A stretch of 64,000 nucleotides of DNA from Pseudomonas alcaligenes (GTDB lineage Bacteria; Pseudomonadota; Gammaproteobacteria; Pseudomonadales; Pseudomonadaceae): positions 2,383,501 through 2,447,500 of the forward strand of contig NZ_LZEU01000001.1 of NCBI RefSeq assembly GCF_014490745.1. The letters run 5' to 3'. This document shows positions 1 to 8,330 of the stretch, in pieces. The notes beneath the pieces are model-generated. The model had not been told where the DNA came from. It ran no database searches and saw only the letters and a program-made list of their open reading frames with translations. Position 1 is the first letter of the stretch. Each line of letters opens with the position of its first letter. The translations under genes were made by a program, and so were the position numbers.

Positions 1-978
1 GGTTTCCATGAACTCGCTGGCCTTGACGAAATCCTTGAAGTCGAAGGTCTTGCAGATGGTCGGCTTGAGCAGGCGGTCGGCGGTCAACTGGTTGACCCGG
101 GTCAGCGCCCGCTGCACGGCGGCCTCGTTGTACTCCAGGCCCAGCTCCGGCTGGCCGGTGAAGTCGAGGATGCAGTGGCGATAGAACTGCAGGTGCTTCT
201 TGAACGCCGCACAGGCCGGGAACGCCGCGTCGTTGCCACCGTTGACGCCATAGATGATCAGCTTGCCGCGGGTTGCCGCGACATCGCCGAGCAGCTTCAT
301 CTGCGGGCCGGCACACTGGTCGAGTACCACCTCGACGCCCTGGCCGTTGGTGTAGCGTTCGACTTCCAGCACCAGATCCTGCTCTTCGGTGTCGATCACC
401 TTGTCCGCGCCCAACTCGCGCAGCCAGGCCCGGCTGCCGCTCTCGCTGGTGGCGGCGATGACCTTGGCGCCCAGCGCCTTGGCCAGTTGCACGGCCTGCG
501 GTGCATGGCAGTGGGCGGCTTCGGTGATCAGCACATGCTGGCCGGGCTGCACGGCTGCCAGGTCGACCAGGGCGAAGTAGGCATACAGGTGCCCGGTGTA
601 ATGCACGGCCGCCTCTTGCGGCGACAGCACATCCGGGTAACGGGTCAGCGCCAGGCGCGGGATCAGCACCAGATCGCCCCAGGCTTGATACTGGTTGGGG
701 CTGAAGGCCGGGAAGCTGGCCACCGCCATGCCGACCTCGAGGTCTTCGACCCCGCTGCCTACGGCTTCGACCACGCCGGCCAGTTCATAGCCGATACCGG
801 CCGGCAGGCGTGCCTGTTCCGGCGCCAGGTTCTGCCGCCAGAGCATATCGCGCCAGTTCACCCCCAGCGCCTGGGTACGCACCAGCACTTCGTCGGGGCC
901 TGGTTTGGGCGTCGGCACTTCTTCCAGACGCAGCACGCTGGGATCGCCGAACTGGTGGAAACGGATCATGCGGGACAT
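1..978 (-). CDS. mexS: MexS-like zinc-type alcohol dehydrogenase/quinone oxidoreductase (3' end outside window)
   Basis: The reading frame opens with MSRMIRFHQFGDPSVLRLEE at 978 and runs 326 codons to the window edge with no stop. The family is about 340 residues, so roughly a dozen are missing. It is a medium-chain dehydrogenase/reductase of the quinone-oxidoreductase type: an N-terminal GroES-like half (PGPDEVLVRTQALGVNWRD, near residues 26-44) and a C-terminal Rossmann half (GQHVLITEAAHCHAPQAVQL, then GAKVIAATSE). It is divergent from mexT and next to mexEF-oprN, the PAO1 arrangement, which supports MexS. In P. aeruginosa, loss of MexS raises MexT-dependent efflux. Its substrate is not established. 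A second ATG at 969 is possible. Confidence 0.85.
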   Translation of the reverse strand, partial: MSRMIRFHQFGDPSVLRLEEVPTPKPGPDEVLVRTQALGVNWRDMLWRQNLAPEQARLPAGIGYELAGVVEAVGSGVEDLEVGMAVASFPAFSPNQYQAWGDLVLIPRLALTRYPDVLSPQEAAVHYTGHLYAYFALVDLAAVQPGQHVLITEAAHCHAPQAVQLAKALGAKVIAATSESGSRAWLRELGADKVIDTEEQDLVLEVERYTNGQGVEVVLDQCAGPQMKLLGDVAATRGKLIIYGVNGGNDAAFPACAAFKKHLQFYRHCILDFTGQPELGLEYNEAAVQRALTRVNQLTADRLLKPTICKTFDFKDFVKASEFMET

Positions 979-1053
979 CACACACCTCGCCTTCATATCT
1001 CTATGGCCACGGACTCTATACGGGCTTTCCCGGCAACACCACCCGCCCATATT

Positions 1054-1065
1054 GATAGTCACCAT
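1054..1065. promoter_or_regulatory. Candidate MexT half-site in the mexS-mexT intergenic region
   Basis: GATAGTCACCAT matches the right half of the MexT/nod-box consensus as I recall it (ATCA-N5-GTCGAT-N4-ACYAT): GAT, four bases, then ACCAT. The left half (ATCA-N5-GTC) is not recognisable. It lies between the divergent mexS and mexT starts, where MexT binding is expected. Motif match only. Confidence 0.4.
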
Positions 1066-1176
1066 AAATAGGGATGATCGACGCCGGTGCGAGTTCAACT
1101 CGCCAGGTAGCCGCTGCACTCTTGACGCCAGCGTGCCACGGCCGCACCTTTCACACACTTCATCCGGATGCCGCCC

Positions 1177-2091
1177 ATGAACCGCAATGACCTGCGCCGT
1201 GTCGATCTCAATCTGCTGATCGTGTTCGAAACGCTCATGCACGAGCGCAGCGTCACCCGTGCCGCGGAGAAACTGTTCCTCGGCCAGCCGGCGATCAGTG
1301 CCGCCCTCTCCCGCCTGCGCGGCCTGTTCGATGACCCACTGTTCGTCCGCACCGGGCGCAGCATGGAACCCACCGCACGGGCCGGCGAGATCTTCGCCCT
1401 GCTCTCGCCGGCGCTGGACTCCATCTCTACTGCAGTCAGCCGCGCCACCGACTTCGAGCCGGCGACCAGCAAGGCGGTGTTTCGCATCGGTCTGTCCGAC
1501 GATGTCGAGTTCGCCCTGCTGCCGCCGCTGATCCGCCGTCTGCGCGGCGAGGCGCCGGGGGTGATCCTGGTGGTGCGCCGCGCCAACTACCTGCTGATGC
1601 CCAACCTGCTGGCCTCTGGCGAGATTTCCGTGGGCGTCGGCTACACCGAGGATCTGCCGGCCAACGCCAAGCGCAAGGTGCTGCGGCGCAGCCGGGCCAA
1701 GCTGCTGCGTGCCGACAGCGCACCGGGCAACCTCAGCCTGGACGAATACTGTGCCCGCCCCCATGCCCTGGTGTCCTTCGCCGGCGACCTCAGTGGCTTC
1801 ATTGACGAGGCCCTGGAGAAAGTCGGGCGCAAGCGCAGCGTGGTGCTGGCCGTGCCGCAGTTCAACGGCCTCGGCACCCTGCTGGCCGGCACCGACATCG
1901 TCGCCACCGTGCCCGACTACACCGCCGCCGCCCTGACCGCCGCCGGCGGCCTGCGTGCCGAAGAACTGCCGCTGGAGCCGCAGACTTTCGAGCTGCACAT
2001 GGCCTGGCGCGGCGCCCAGGACAATGACCCCGCCGAGCGCTGGCTGCGCTCGCGCATCCAGATGTTCTGCGGCGACCCCGACAGCCTCTAG
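1177..2091 (+). CDS. mexT: LysR-family activator MexT
   Basis: Starting at MNRNDLRRVDLNLLIVFETL gives 304 residues, the length of functional P. aeruginosa MexT; an ATG nine bases upstream (1168) would add three residues. The winged HTH is at residues 6-65 (SVTRAAEKLFLGQPAISAAL), followed by a LysR effector domain (FRIGLSDDVEFALLPPLIRR). MexT activates mexEF-oprN and mexS. Some PAO1 lines carry an inactive mexT with a duplicated 8-bp repeat in the HTH region. Here the corresponding stretch near 1279-1295 (GGCCAGCCGGCGATCAG) has one copy and the frame is open, so the regulator should be functional. It is transcribed toward mexE. Confidence 0.93.
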   Translation: MNRNDLRRVDLNLLIVFETLMHERSVTRAAEKLFLGQPAISAALSRLRGLFDDPLFVRTGRSMEPTARAGEIFALLSPALDSISTAVSRATDFEPATSKAVFRIGLSDDVEFALLPPLIRRLRGEAPGVILVVRRANYLLMPNLLASGEISVGVGYTEDLPANAKRKVLRRSRAKLLRADSAPGNLSLDEYCARPHALVSFAGDLSGFIDEALEKVGRKRSVVLAVPQFNGLGTLLAGTDIVATVPDYTAAALTAAGGLRAEELPLEPQTFELHMAWRGAQDNDPAERWLRSRIQMFCGDPDSL

Positions 2092-2161
2092 CCCGCACCT
2101 CTGCGCCAGGCGGCCGGTTTTTTCGTCCGCAGCCATTGCTACGCAATACGCAAAGGCTTTT

Positions 2162-2185
2162 ATCAGTCTGCGTGATAATCAAAAT
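2162..2185 (+). promoter_or_regulatory. Candidate MexT (nod-box) site upstream of mexE
   Basis: ATCAGTCTGCGTGAT is an exact ATC-N9-GAT nod-box core, extended to ATCA-N5-CGTGAT-N4-AAAAT against the recalled MexT consensus ATCA-N5-GTCGAT-N4-ACYAT. It lies 80-100 bp before the mexE start and downstream of mexT, as in P. aeruginosa. Matches are clear in ATCA and GAT and partial in the last block. Confidence 0.55.
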
Positions 2186-2264
2186 GCGCCCGTTCGATTC
2201 GTCGAGGGGAACTGCGCGCAACACACTCCGCCCATTCGTAAATCCAATCTGGCGGAGTTCTCAC

Positions 2265-3506
2265 ATGGAACGGTTCACTACCCCCCTTTTTCGCTATCCC
2301 CTGGCCCTCGCTGCCGTTCTGGTTCTCAGTGCCTGCGGCAAAACGCCCGATAGCGCCGCCCAGCACCCCGCCGCCAAGGTCAGCGTGGCCGCGGTACTCG
2401 AGCAACCGATCAACGAATGGGATGAGGTCACCGGCCGCCTGGAGGCCCCGGAGTCGGTGGAAATCCGCCCGCGCGTCTCCGGCTACATCGACCGCGTGGC
2501 CTTCCGCGAAGGCAGCCTGGTGAAGAAAGGCGACCTGCTGTTCCAGATCGACCCGCGCCCGTTCGAGGCTGAAGTCAAGCGTCTGCAGGCCGAGGTGCAG
2601 CAAGCCCGCGCCAACCAGACCCGCACCGATAACGAAGCCCGCCGCGGCGAGCGCCTGCGCCAGAGCAACGCGATCTCCGCCGAACTGGCCGATGCCCGCA
2701 GCAGTGCGGCGGCGGCCGCCCAGGCCAATGTTGCCGCCAGCCAGGCGGAGCTGGAGAACGCCAAGCTCAACCTCAGCTTCACCCGCATTACCGCACCTAT
2801 CGACGGTCGCGTCAGCCGCGCTGAAATCACCGAAGGCAACCTGGTCGGCGCCGGCCAGTCGCTGCTGACCAGCGTGGTCTCCACCGACAAGGTCTACGCC
2901 TACTTCGACGCCGACGAGCGCACCTTCCTCAAGTATGTCGAGCTGGCCCGCCAGGCCGGCGCCGATGCCCGCGGCAAGAGCCCGGTGTACCTCGGCCTGT
3001 CCAGCGAGGACGGCAACCCGCACCTCGGCCAGCTGGACTTCCTCGACAACCAGGTCAACCCGAAGACCGGCACCATCCGCGGTCGCGCCGTGTTCGACAA
3101 CCGCGACGGCCAGTTCACCCCCGGGCTGTATGCCCGTCTCAAGCTGGTGGGCAGCAACACCTACCCGGCCGCGCTGATCAAGGACGAAGCGGTCGGCACC
3201 GACCTGGGCAAGAAGTTCGTCCTGGTACTGGCCAAGGACAACACCGTGCAGTACCGCGCCATCGAGCTGGGGCCGAAGCTGGAAGGCCTGCGCATCGTGC
3301 GCAGCGGCCTGGCCAAGGGCGAGCAGATCGTGGTCAACGGCCTGCAGCGTGCCATGCCGGGCGCCACCGTCGACCCGCAGGCAGTGCCGATGGCCGACGA
3401 CAAGACCCTGGCCGCCCTTGCCGAACAGCGTGAAGTGGTAGATGGCCGCGAGCAGCCGCGCGTTGCCGAGAAAACCGTACAACCCAGCAACGCACCGCGC
3501 GGTTGA
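2265..3506 (+). CDS. mexE: RND efflux periplasmic adaptor lipoprotein MexE
   Basis: The start at MERFTTPLFRYPLALAAVLV gives 413 residues, the length of MexE, with GGAG about 8 bases upstream; the open frame extends further 5' but without family similarity. A lipoprotein signal ends at LVLSAC (Cys24). The adaptor modules follow in order: lipoyl half-motif (PRVSGYIDRVAFREGSLVKK), an Ala/Gln-rich alpha-hairpin at about residues 100-160, second lipoyl half (LSFTRITAPIDGRVSRAEIT), then beta-barrel and membrane-proximal domains (VNPKTGTIRGRAVFDN). It couples MexF to OprN across the periplasm. It is first in a tight operon, 11 bp before mexF. Confidence 0.95.
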   Translation: MERFTTPLFRYPLALAAVLVLSACGKTPDSAAQHPAAKVSVAAVLEQPINEWDEVTGRLEAPESVEIRPRVSGYIDRVAFREGSLVKKGDLLFQIDPRPFEAEVKRLQAEVQQARANQTRTDNEARRGERLRQSNAISAELADARSSAAAAAQANVAASQAELENAKLNLSFTRITAPIDGRVSRAEITEGNLVGAGQSLLTSVVSTDKVYAYFDADERTFLKYVELARQAGADARGKSPVYLGLSSEDGNPHLGQLDFLDNQVNPKTGTIRGRAVFDNRDGQFTPGLYARLKLVGSNTYPAALIKDEAVGTDLGKKFVLVLAKDNTVQYRAIELGPKLEGLRIVRSGLAKGEQIVVNGLQRAMPGATVDPQAVPMADDKTLAALAEQREVVDGREQPRVAEKTVQPSNAPRG

Positions 3507-3517
3507 GGTAGCGATCC

Positions 3518-6500
3518 ATGAATTTTTCCCAGTTCTTCATCAAGCGGCCGATCTTCGCCGCCGTGCTGTCGTTGCTGATCCTGATCGGCGGCGCCATCTC
3601 GCTGTTCCAGCTGCCGATCAGCGAATACCCGGAAGTGGTGCCGCCCACCGTGGTGGTACGCGCCAACTTCCCCGGCGCCAACCCCAAGGTGATCGGTGAA
3701 ACGGTCGCCTCGCCGCTGGAGCAGGCCATCGTCGGCGTGGAAGGCATGCTCTACATGTCGTCGCAGTCGACCAACGACGGCAAGCTCAGCCTGACCATCA
3801 CCTTCGCCCTCGGCACCAACCTTGACACCGCCCAGGTGCAGGTGCAGAACCGCGTGACCCGTACCATGCCGACCCTGCCCACCGAAGTGCAGCGTCTCGG
3901 CGTGACCGTCGACAAGTCCTCGCCCGACCTGACCATGGTGGTGCACCTGACCTCGCCGGATAACCGCTACGACATGCTCTATCTGTCCAACTACGCCTCG
4001 CTCAACATCAAGGACGAGCTGGCGCGCCTGGACGGTGTGGGCGACGTGCAACTGTTCGGCATGGGCAACTACTCGCTGCGCGTCTGGCTCGACCCGAACA
4101 AGGTGGCCTCGCGCAACCTCACCGCCAGCGATGTGGTCGCCGCCATCCGCGAGCAGAACCGCCAGGTTGCCGCCGGCTCCCTCGGCGCGCCGCCTTCGGA
4201 CGCCGGCAACAGCTTCCAGCTGTCGATCAACACCCAGGGCCGTCTGGTCAGCGAGGAAGAGTTCGAGAACATCATCATCCGTGCCGGTGACGATGGCGAA
4301 ATCACCCGCCTGAAAGACATCGCTCGGGTCGAACTGGGCTCCAGCCAGTACGCCCTGCGCTCGTTGCTGAACAACAAGCCGGCGGTGGCCATTCCGGTAT
4401 TCCAGCGCCCCGGCTCCAACGCCATCGACATCTCCGATGCGGTGCGCGAGCGCATGGCCGAGCTAAAGAAGAGCTTCCCCCAGGGCATGGACTACGAGAT
4501 CGTCTATGACCCGACTATCTTCGTGCGTGGCTCCATCGAGGCGGTAGTACATACCCTGCTCGAGGCCATCGTGCTGGTGGTACTGGTGGTGATCCTGTTC
4601 CTGCAGACCTGGCGCGCCTCGATCATCCCGCTGGCCGCCGTGCCGGTGTCGCTGATCGGCACCTTCGCCGTGATGCACCTGTTCGGCTTCTCGCTCAACG
4701 CCCTGTCGCTGTTCGGCCTGGTGCTGGCCATCGGTATCGTGGTGGACGACGCCATCGTCGTGGTGGAGAACGTCGAGCGCAACATCGGCCTGGGCAAGAC
4801 CCCGGTTGAAGCCACCCGCCAGGCCATGAAGGAAGTGACCGGGCCGATCATTGCCACGGCTCTGGTGCTGTGCGCCGTATTTGTACCGACCGCTTTCATC
4901 TCCGGCCTTTCCGGGCAGTTCTACCAGCAGTTTGCACTGACCATCGCGATCTCCACGGTGATCTCCGCGTTCAACTCGCTGACCCTGTCGCCCGCCCTGG
5001 CTGCGGTGCTGCTCAAGGATCACCACGCGCCGAAAGACCGCTTCTCGCGGATTCTCGACAGCCTGTTCGGCGGCTGGCTGTTCAAGCCGTTCAACCGCCT
5101 GTTCGAGCGCGCCGGGCATGGCTATGTCGGCACCGTCAAACGCGTACTGCGCGGCAGCAGTGTGGCCCTGTTCGTCTATGCCGGCCTGTTGCTCGGCGGC
5201 TACCTGGGCTTCGCCAATACCCCCACCGGTTTCGTGCCGCCGCAGGACAAGCAGTACCTGGTGGCCTTCGCCCAGTTGCCGGATGCGGCCACCCTCGACC
5301 GTACCGAGGCGGTGATCAAGCGCATGTCGGAAATCGCCGGCAAGCACCCGGGCGTGGAGAACACCGTGGCCTTCCCCGGCCTGTCGATCAACGGTTTCAC
5401 CAACAGCCCCAACAGCGGCATCGTGTTCACCCCGCTGCGTCCCTTCGAGGAACGTAGCGACCCGAGCATGAGCGCCGCGGCCATCGCCGCCGAGCTGAAC
5501 AAGCAGTTCGCCGACATCCAGGATGCCTACATCGCCATCTTCCCGCCGCCACCGGTGCGCGGCCTGGGCACCATCGGCGGCTTCCGCCTGCAGGTCGAGG
5601 ATCGCGGCAACCTGGGTTATGACGAACTGTACAAGCAGACCCAGAACGTCCTGGCCAAGGCCCGTACGCTGCCGGAGCTGAACCCGATGTCGCTGTTCAC
5701 CAGCTATCAGGTCAACGTACCGCAGGTGGAGGCCGCCATCGACCGCGAGAAGGCCAAGACTCACGGCGTGGCCATCAGCGACATCTTCGACACCATGCAG
5801 GTGTACCTGGGCTCGCTGTATGCCAACGACTTCAACCGCTTCGGCCGTACCTACCAGGTCAACGTCCAGGCCGAGCAGCAGTTCCGCATGGAGCCGGAGC
5901 AGATCGGCCAGCTCAAGGTGCGCAACAACCGTGGCGAGATGGTGCCGCTGTCGACCTTCGTCAAGGTCGAGGACAGCTCCGGCCCGGATCGGGTCATGCA
6001 CTACAACGGCTTCATCACCGCCGAGATCAATGGCGCGGCAGCCCCCGGCTACAGCTCCGGCCAGGCCGAGGCGGCGATCAGCAAGCTGCTCGCAGAAGAA
6101 CTGCCCAACGGCATGACCTTCGAGTGGACCGACCTGACCTACCAGCAGATCCTCGCCGGTAACAGTGCGATCTTCGTCTTCCCGCTCTGCGTGCTGCTGG
6201 CTTTCCTGGTGCTGGCCGCCCAGTACGAGAGCTGGAGCCTGCCGCTGGCGGTAATCCTGATCGTGCCGACCGTGCTGTTCTCGGCCATAGTCGGGGTGAT
6301 CCTGTCCGGTAGCGACAACAACATCTTCACCCAGATCGGCCTGATCGTACTGGTGGGCCTGGCGTGCAAGAACGCCATCCTGATCGTCGAGTTCGCCAAG
6401 GAGAAACAGGAAGAAGGCCTGGATCGCATCGCTGCCGTGCTGGAAGCCTGCCGCCTGCGCCTGCGCCCGATCCTGATGACCTCCATCGCCTTCATCATGG

Positions 6501-6706
6501 GCGTGGTGCCGCTGGTCACCTCCACCGGTGCCGGTGCGGAAATGCGCCATGCCATGGGCGTGGCGGTATTCAGCGGCATGCTCGGGGTGACCTTCTTCGG
6601 CCTGCTGCTGACCCCGGTGTTCTACGTGCTGATCCGCGGTTTCGTGGAACGCAGCGAAGCCAGGAAAGCCGCCAAGGCTGCCCAGCTGCGGGAGGTGCAT
6701 GCATGA
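3518..6706 (+). CDS. mexF: RND multidrug efflux pump inner-membrane transporter MexF
   Basis: The protein has 1062 residues, the usual MexF length. It has RND architecture: a first membrane helix at the N-terminus (RPIFAAVLSLLILIGGAISL), a large periplasmic loop, TM2-6 with the proton-relay motif [17 protein letters not shown] (paired Asp near residue 410), a second periplasmic loop, and TM8-12 (GLACKNAILIVEFAKE carries the conserved Lys). It exports hydrophobic and amphipathic drugs such as chloramphenicol, fluoroquinolones and trimethoprim, and quinolone-signal precursors in P. aeruginosa, driven by the proton gradient. Its stop overlaps the oprN start (ATGA). Confidence 0.97.
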   Translation: MNFSQFFIKRPIFAAVLSLLILIGGAISLFQLPISEYPEVVPPTVVVRANFPGANPKVIGETVASPLEQAIVGVEGMLYMSSQSTNDGKLSLTITFALGTNLDTAQVQVQNRVTRTMPTLPTEVQRLGVTVDKSSPDLTMVVHLTSPDNRYDMLYLSNYASLNIKDELARLDGVGDVQLFGMGNYSLRVWLDPNKVASRNLTASDVVAAIREQNRQVAAGSLGAPPSDAGNSFQLSINTQGRLVSEEEFENIIIRAGDDGEITRLKDIARVELGSSQYALRSLLNNKPAVAIPVFQRPGSNAIDISDAVRERMAELKKSFPQGMDYEIVYDPTIFVRGSIEAVVHTLLEAIVLVVLVVILFLQTWRASIIPLAAVPVSLIGTFAVMHLFGFSLNALSLFGLVLAIGIVVDDAIVVVENVERNIGLGKTPVEATRQAMKEVTGPIIATALVLCAVFVPTAFISGLSGQFYQQFALTIAISTVISAFNSLTLSPALAAVLLKDHHAPKDRFSRILDSLFGGWLFKPFNRLFERAGHGYVGTVKRVLRGSSVALFVYAGLLLGGYLGFANTPTGFVPPQDKQYLVAFAQLPDAATLDRTEAVIKRMSEIAGKHPGVENTVAFPGLSINGFTNSPNSGIVFTPLRPFEERSDPSMSAAAIAAELNKQFADIQDAYIAIFPPPPVRGLGTIGGFRLQVEDRGNLGYDELYKQTQNVLAKARTLPELNPMSLFTSYQVNVPQVEAAIDREKAKTHGVAISDIFDTMQVYLGSLYANDFNRFGRTYQVNVQAEQQFRMEPEQIGQLKVRNNRGEMVPLSTFVKVEDSSGPDRVMHYNGFITAEINGAAAPGYSSGQAEAAISKLLAEELPNGMTFEWTDLTYQQILAGNSAIFVFPLCVLLAFLVLAAQYESWSLPLAVILIVPTVLFSAIVGVILSGSDNNIFTQIGLIVLVGLACKNAILIVEFAKEKQEEGLDRIAAVLEACRLRLRPILMTSIAFIMGVVPLVTSTGAGAEMRHAMGVAVFSGMLGVTFFGLLLTPVFYVLIRGFVERSEARKAAKAAQLREVHA

Positions 6707-8175
6707 GCCTGTTGCCCTCCCTGCGTAAGAGCGAGCCCTGCTCGCGAAATGATCACCTGAACAGCTTCGCGAGCAGAGCTCGCTCCTACCGGCTGTTCAT
6801 CCCGACCGCTCTGGCGCTGGCCGTCAGCGCCTGCGCCGTCGGCCCGGACTACCAGGCGCCAGCCACCCAGCCGGCGCAGATCACCGCCCTGGAAGCCGGC
6901 GACTACAACCGCACCAACTTCGAAGCGGCCTGGTGGCAGCAGTTCGACGACCCGACCCTGAACCAGTTGGTGCAGCAGTCGCTCCAGGACAACCGCGATC
7001 TGCGTGTGGCCTTTGCCCGCCTGCGCGCCGCCCGCGCCATCCGCGACGATGTTGGCAACGACCAGCTGCCGGTAGTGACCAGCCGCGCCAGTGGCGAGTT
7101 CGGCAAGGCCCAGCAACCGCCGACCAGCGAGCAGCGCATCCGCCAGGAGCGCTACGACCTGGGCCTGGACACGGCCTGGGAGCTCGACCTGTTCGGCCGC
7201 ATCCAGCGCCAGATCGAAGCCAGCGATGCCCAGCAGGATGTCGCCGAAGCCGAGCTGTACCAGCTGCAGGTCAGCCTGATCGCCGAATTGGTGGATGCCT
7301 ACGGCGATATGCGCGGCGCCCAGCTCAGGGAGCGGATCGCCCGCGACAACCTGAAGAACCAGCAGGAATCGCGCGCCCTCACCGAACAACTGCGCGATGC
7401 CGGCGTCGGCAGCGAACTGGACGTGCTGCGCAGCGATGCGCGCCTGGCCGCCACCGAAGCCAGCCTGCCGCAATTGCAGGCCGAGGAAGTACGGGCACGC
7501 AACCGCATCGCCACCCTGCTCGGCCAGCGTCCGGAACAGCTGACGGTAGACCTGTCGGCCAAGCCGCTGCCGGTGATCGCCAAGGCCCTGCCGATCGGCG
7601 ACACGGCCGAGCTGCTGCGCCGCCGGCCGGATGTGCGGGCCGCCGAGCGCCAGCTGGCCGCCGCCACCGCCAATGTCGGGGTGGCCACCGCCGACCTGTT
7701 CCCGCGGGTCAGTCTGTCCGGCGTCCTCGGCTTCACTGCCGGGCGTGGCTCGCAGCTGGGCGCCGCCGATGCGCGGGCCTGGGGCGTGGCGCCGACCATC
7801 AGCTGGGCTGCGTTCGACCTTGGCAGCGTGCGTGCCCGCCTGCGCGGCGCCGAAGCAGATGCCGACGGCGCCCTGGCCCAGTACGAGCAGCAGGTGCTGC
7901 TGGCCCTGGAAGAGTCGGAAAACGCCTTCAGCGACTACGCCAAACGCCAGCAGCGCCTGGTCTCGCTAGTGCGCCAGTCGGAAGCCAGCCGCGCCGCCGC
8001 CGAGCAGGCCGGGGTGCGCTACCGCGAAGGCACGGTGGATTTTCTCGTGCTGCTCGATGCCGAACGCGAACGCCTGGCCGCCGAAGACGTCCAGGCCCAG
8101 GCCGAAGTCGAGCTGTACCGCGGCGTTGTCGCCATCTACAAGGCCCTTGGCGGAGGTTGGCAGCCGCAAGCTTAA
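6703..8175 (+). CDS. oprN: Outer-membrane efflux lipoprotein OprN with a repeat-derived N-terminal extension
   Basis: The start at 6703 overlaps the mexF stop; 490 residues. After the lipobox Cys (LAVSACAVGPDYQAP, Cys44) come two outer-membrane-factor repeats (EAAWWQQFDDPTLNQLVQQS, ERYDLGLDTAWELDLFGRIQ, RRRPDVRAAERQLAAATANV, GTVDFLVLLDAERERLAAED) typical of the NodT/OprM family. It is the trimeric outer-membrane channel for MexEF. Residues 8-29 (RKSEPCSRNDHLNSFASRAR then SY) are encoded by a REPIN that also occurs outside genes at 37658, so the n-region of the signal peptide is about 30 residues instead of 5-10. No alternative start lies between the repeat and the hydrophobic segment. Whether this signal is processed efficiently is unknown. 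Confidence 0.92.
   Translation: MSLLPSLRKSEPCSRNDHLNSFASRARSYRLFIPTALALAVSACAVGPDYQAPATQPAQITALEAGDYNRTNFEAAWWQQFDDPTLNQLVQQSLQDNRDLRVAFARLRAARAIRDDVGNDQLPVVTSRASGEFGKAQQPPTSEQRIRQERYDLGLDTAWELDLFGRIQRQIEASDAQQDVAEAELYQLQVSLIAELVDAYGDMRGAQLRERIARDNLKNQQESRALTEQLRDAGVGSELDVLRSDARLAATEASLPQLQAEEVRARNRIATLLGQRPEQLTVDLSAKPLPVIAKALPIGDTAELLRRRPDVRAAERQLAAATANVGVATADLFPRVSLSGVLGFTAGRGSQLGAADARAWGVAPTISWAAFDLGSVRARLRGAEADADGALAQYEQQVLLALEESENAFSDYAKRQQRLVSLVRQSEASRAAAEQAGVRYREGTVDFLVLLDAERERLAAEDVQAQAEVELYRGVVAIYKALGGGWQPQA
6725..6789. repeat. REPIN-type inverted pair inside the oprN coding sequence
   Basis: Two inverted copies of a REP-like unit lie 18 bp apart: a diverged one at 6725-6747 (GAGCGAGCCCTGCTCGCGA core) and an intact one at 6766-6789 (reads GAGCAGAGCTCGCTCCTAC). 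The same pair occurs at 37658-37723 between liuD and liuE. Here it is translated as part of the OprN signal peptide. Confidence 0.85.
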
Positions 8176-8250
8176 CGTCCGTGTGGGGCCACCGCCCTAC
8201 GCGAAACCAGTCCCTCCTGGGCCGGCTCCCTCCTTTGTCGGCCACTCGTT

Positions 8251-8286
8251 CCCCACGGCGCTGCTCCGCCCCGTGGGGATTTTTTT
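8251..8286 (+). terminator. Rho-independent terminator of mexEF-oprN
   Basis: CCCCACGG (8251-8258) pairs with CCGTGGGG (8271-8278) and is followed by ATTTTTTTT. It lies 75 bp after the oprN stop and before the next gene on the same strand, so it probably isolates the efflux operon. Confidence 0.85.
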
Positions 8287-8330
8287 GCCTGCGGTTATAC
8301 TCGCGCCCTGCATTTTTCCGGCACGCCCCC

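Noticed and set aside
4463-6700. 745-codon antisense frame opposite mexF, and a 439-codon one opposite mexE (2163-3482)
   Set aside because: Same composition artefact; the sense frames are full-length, recognisable proteins in a tight operon.
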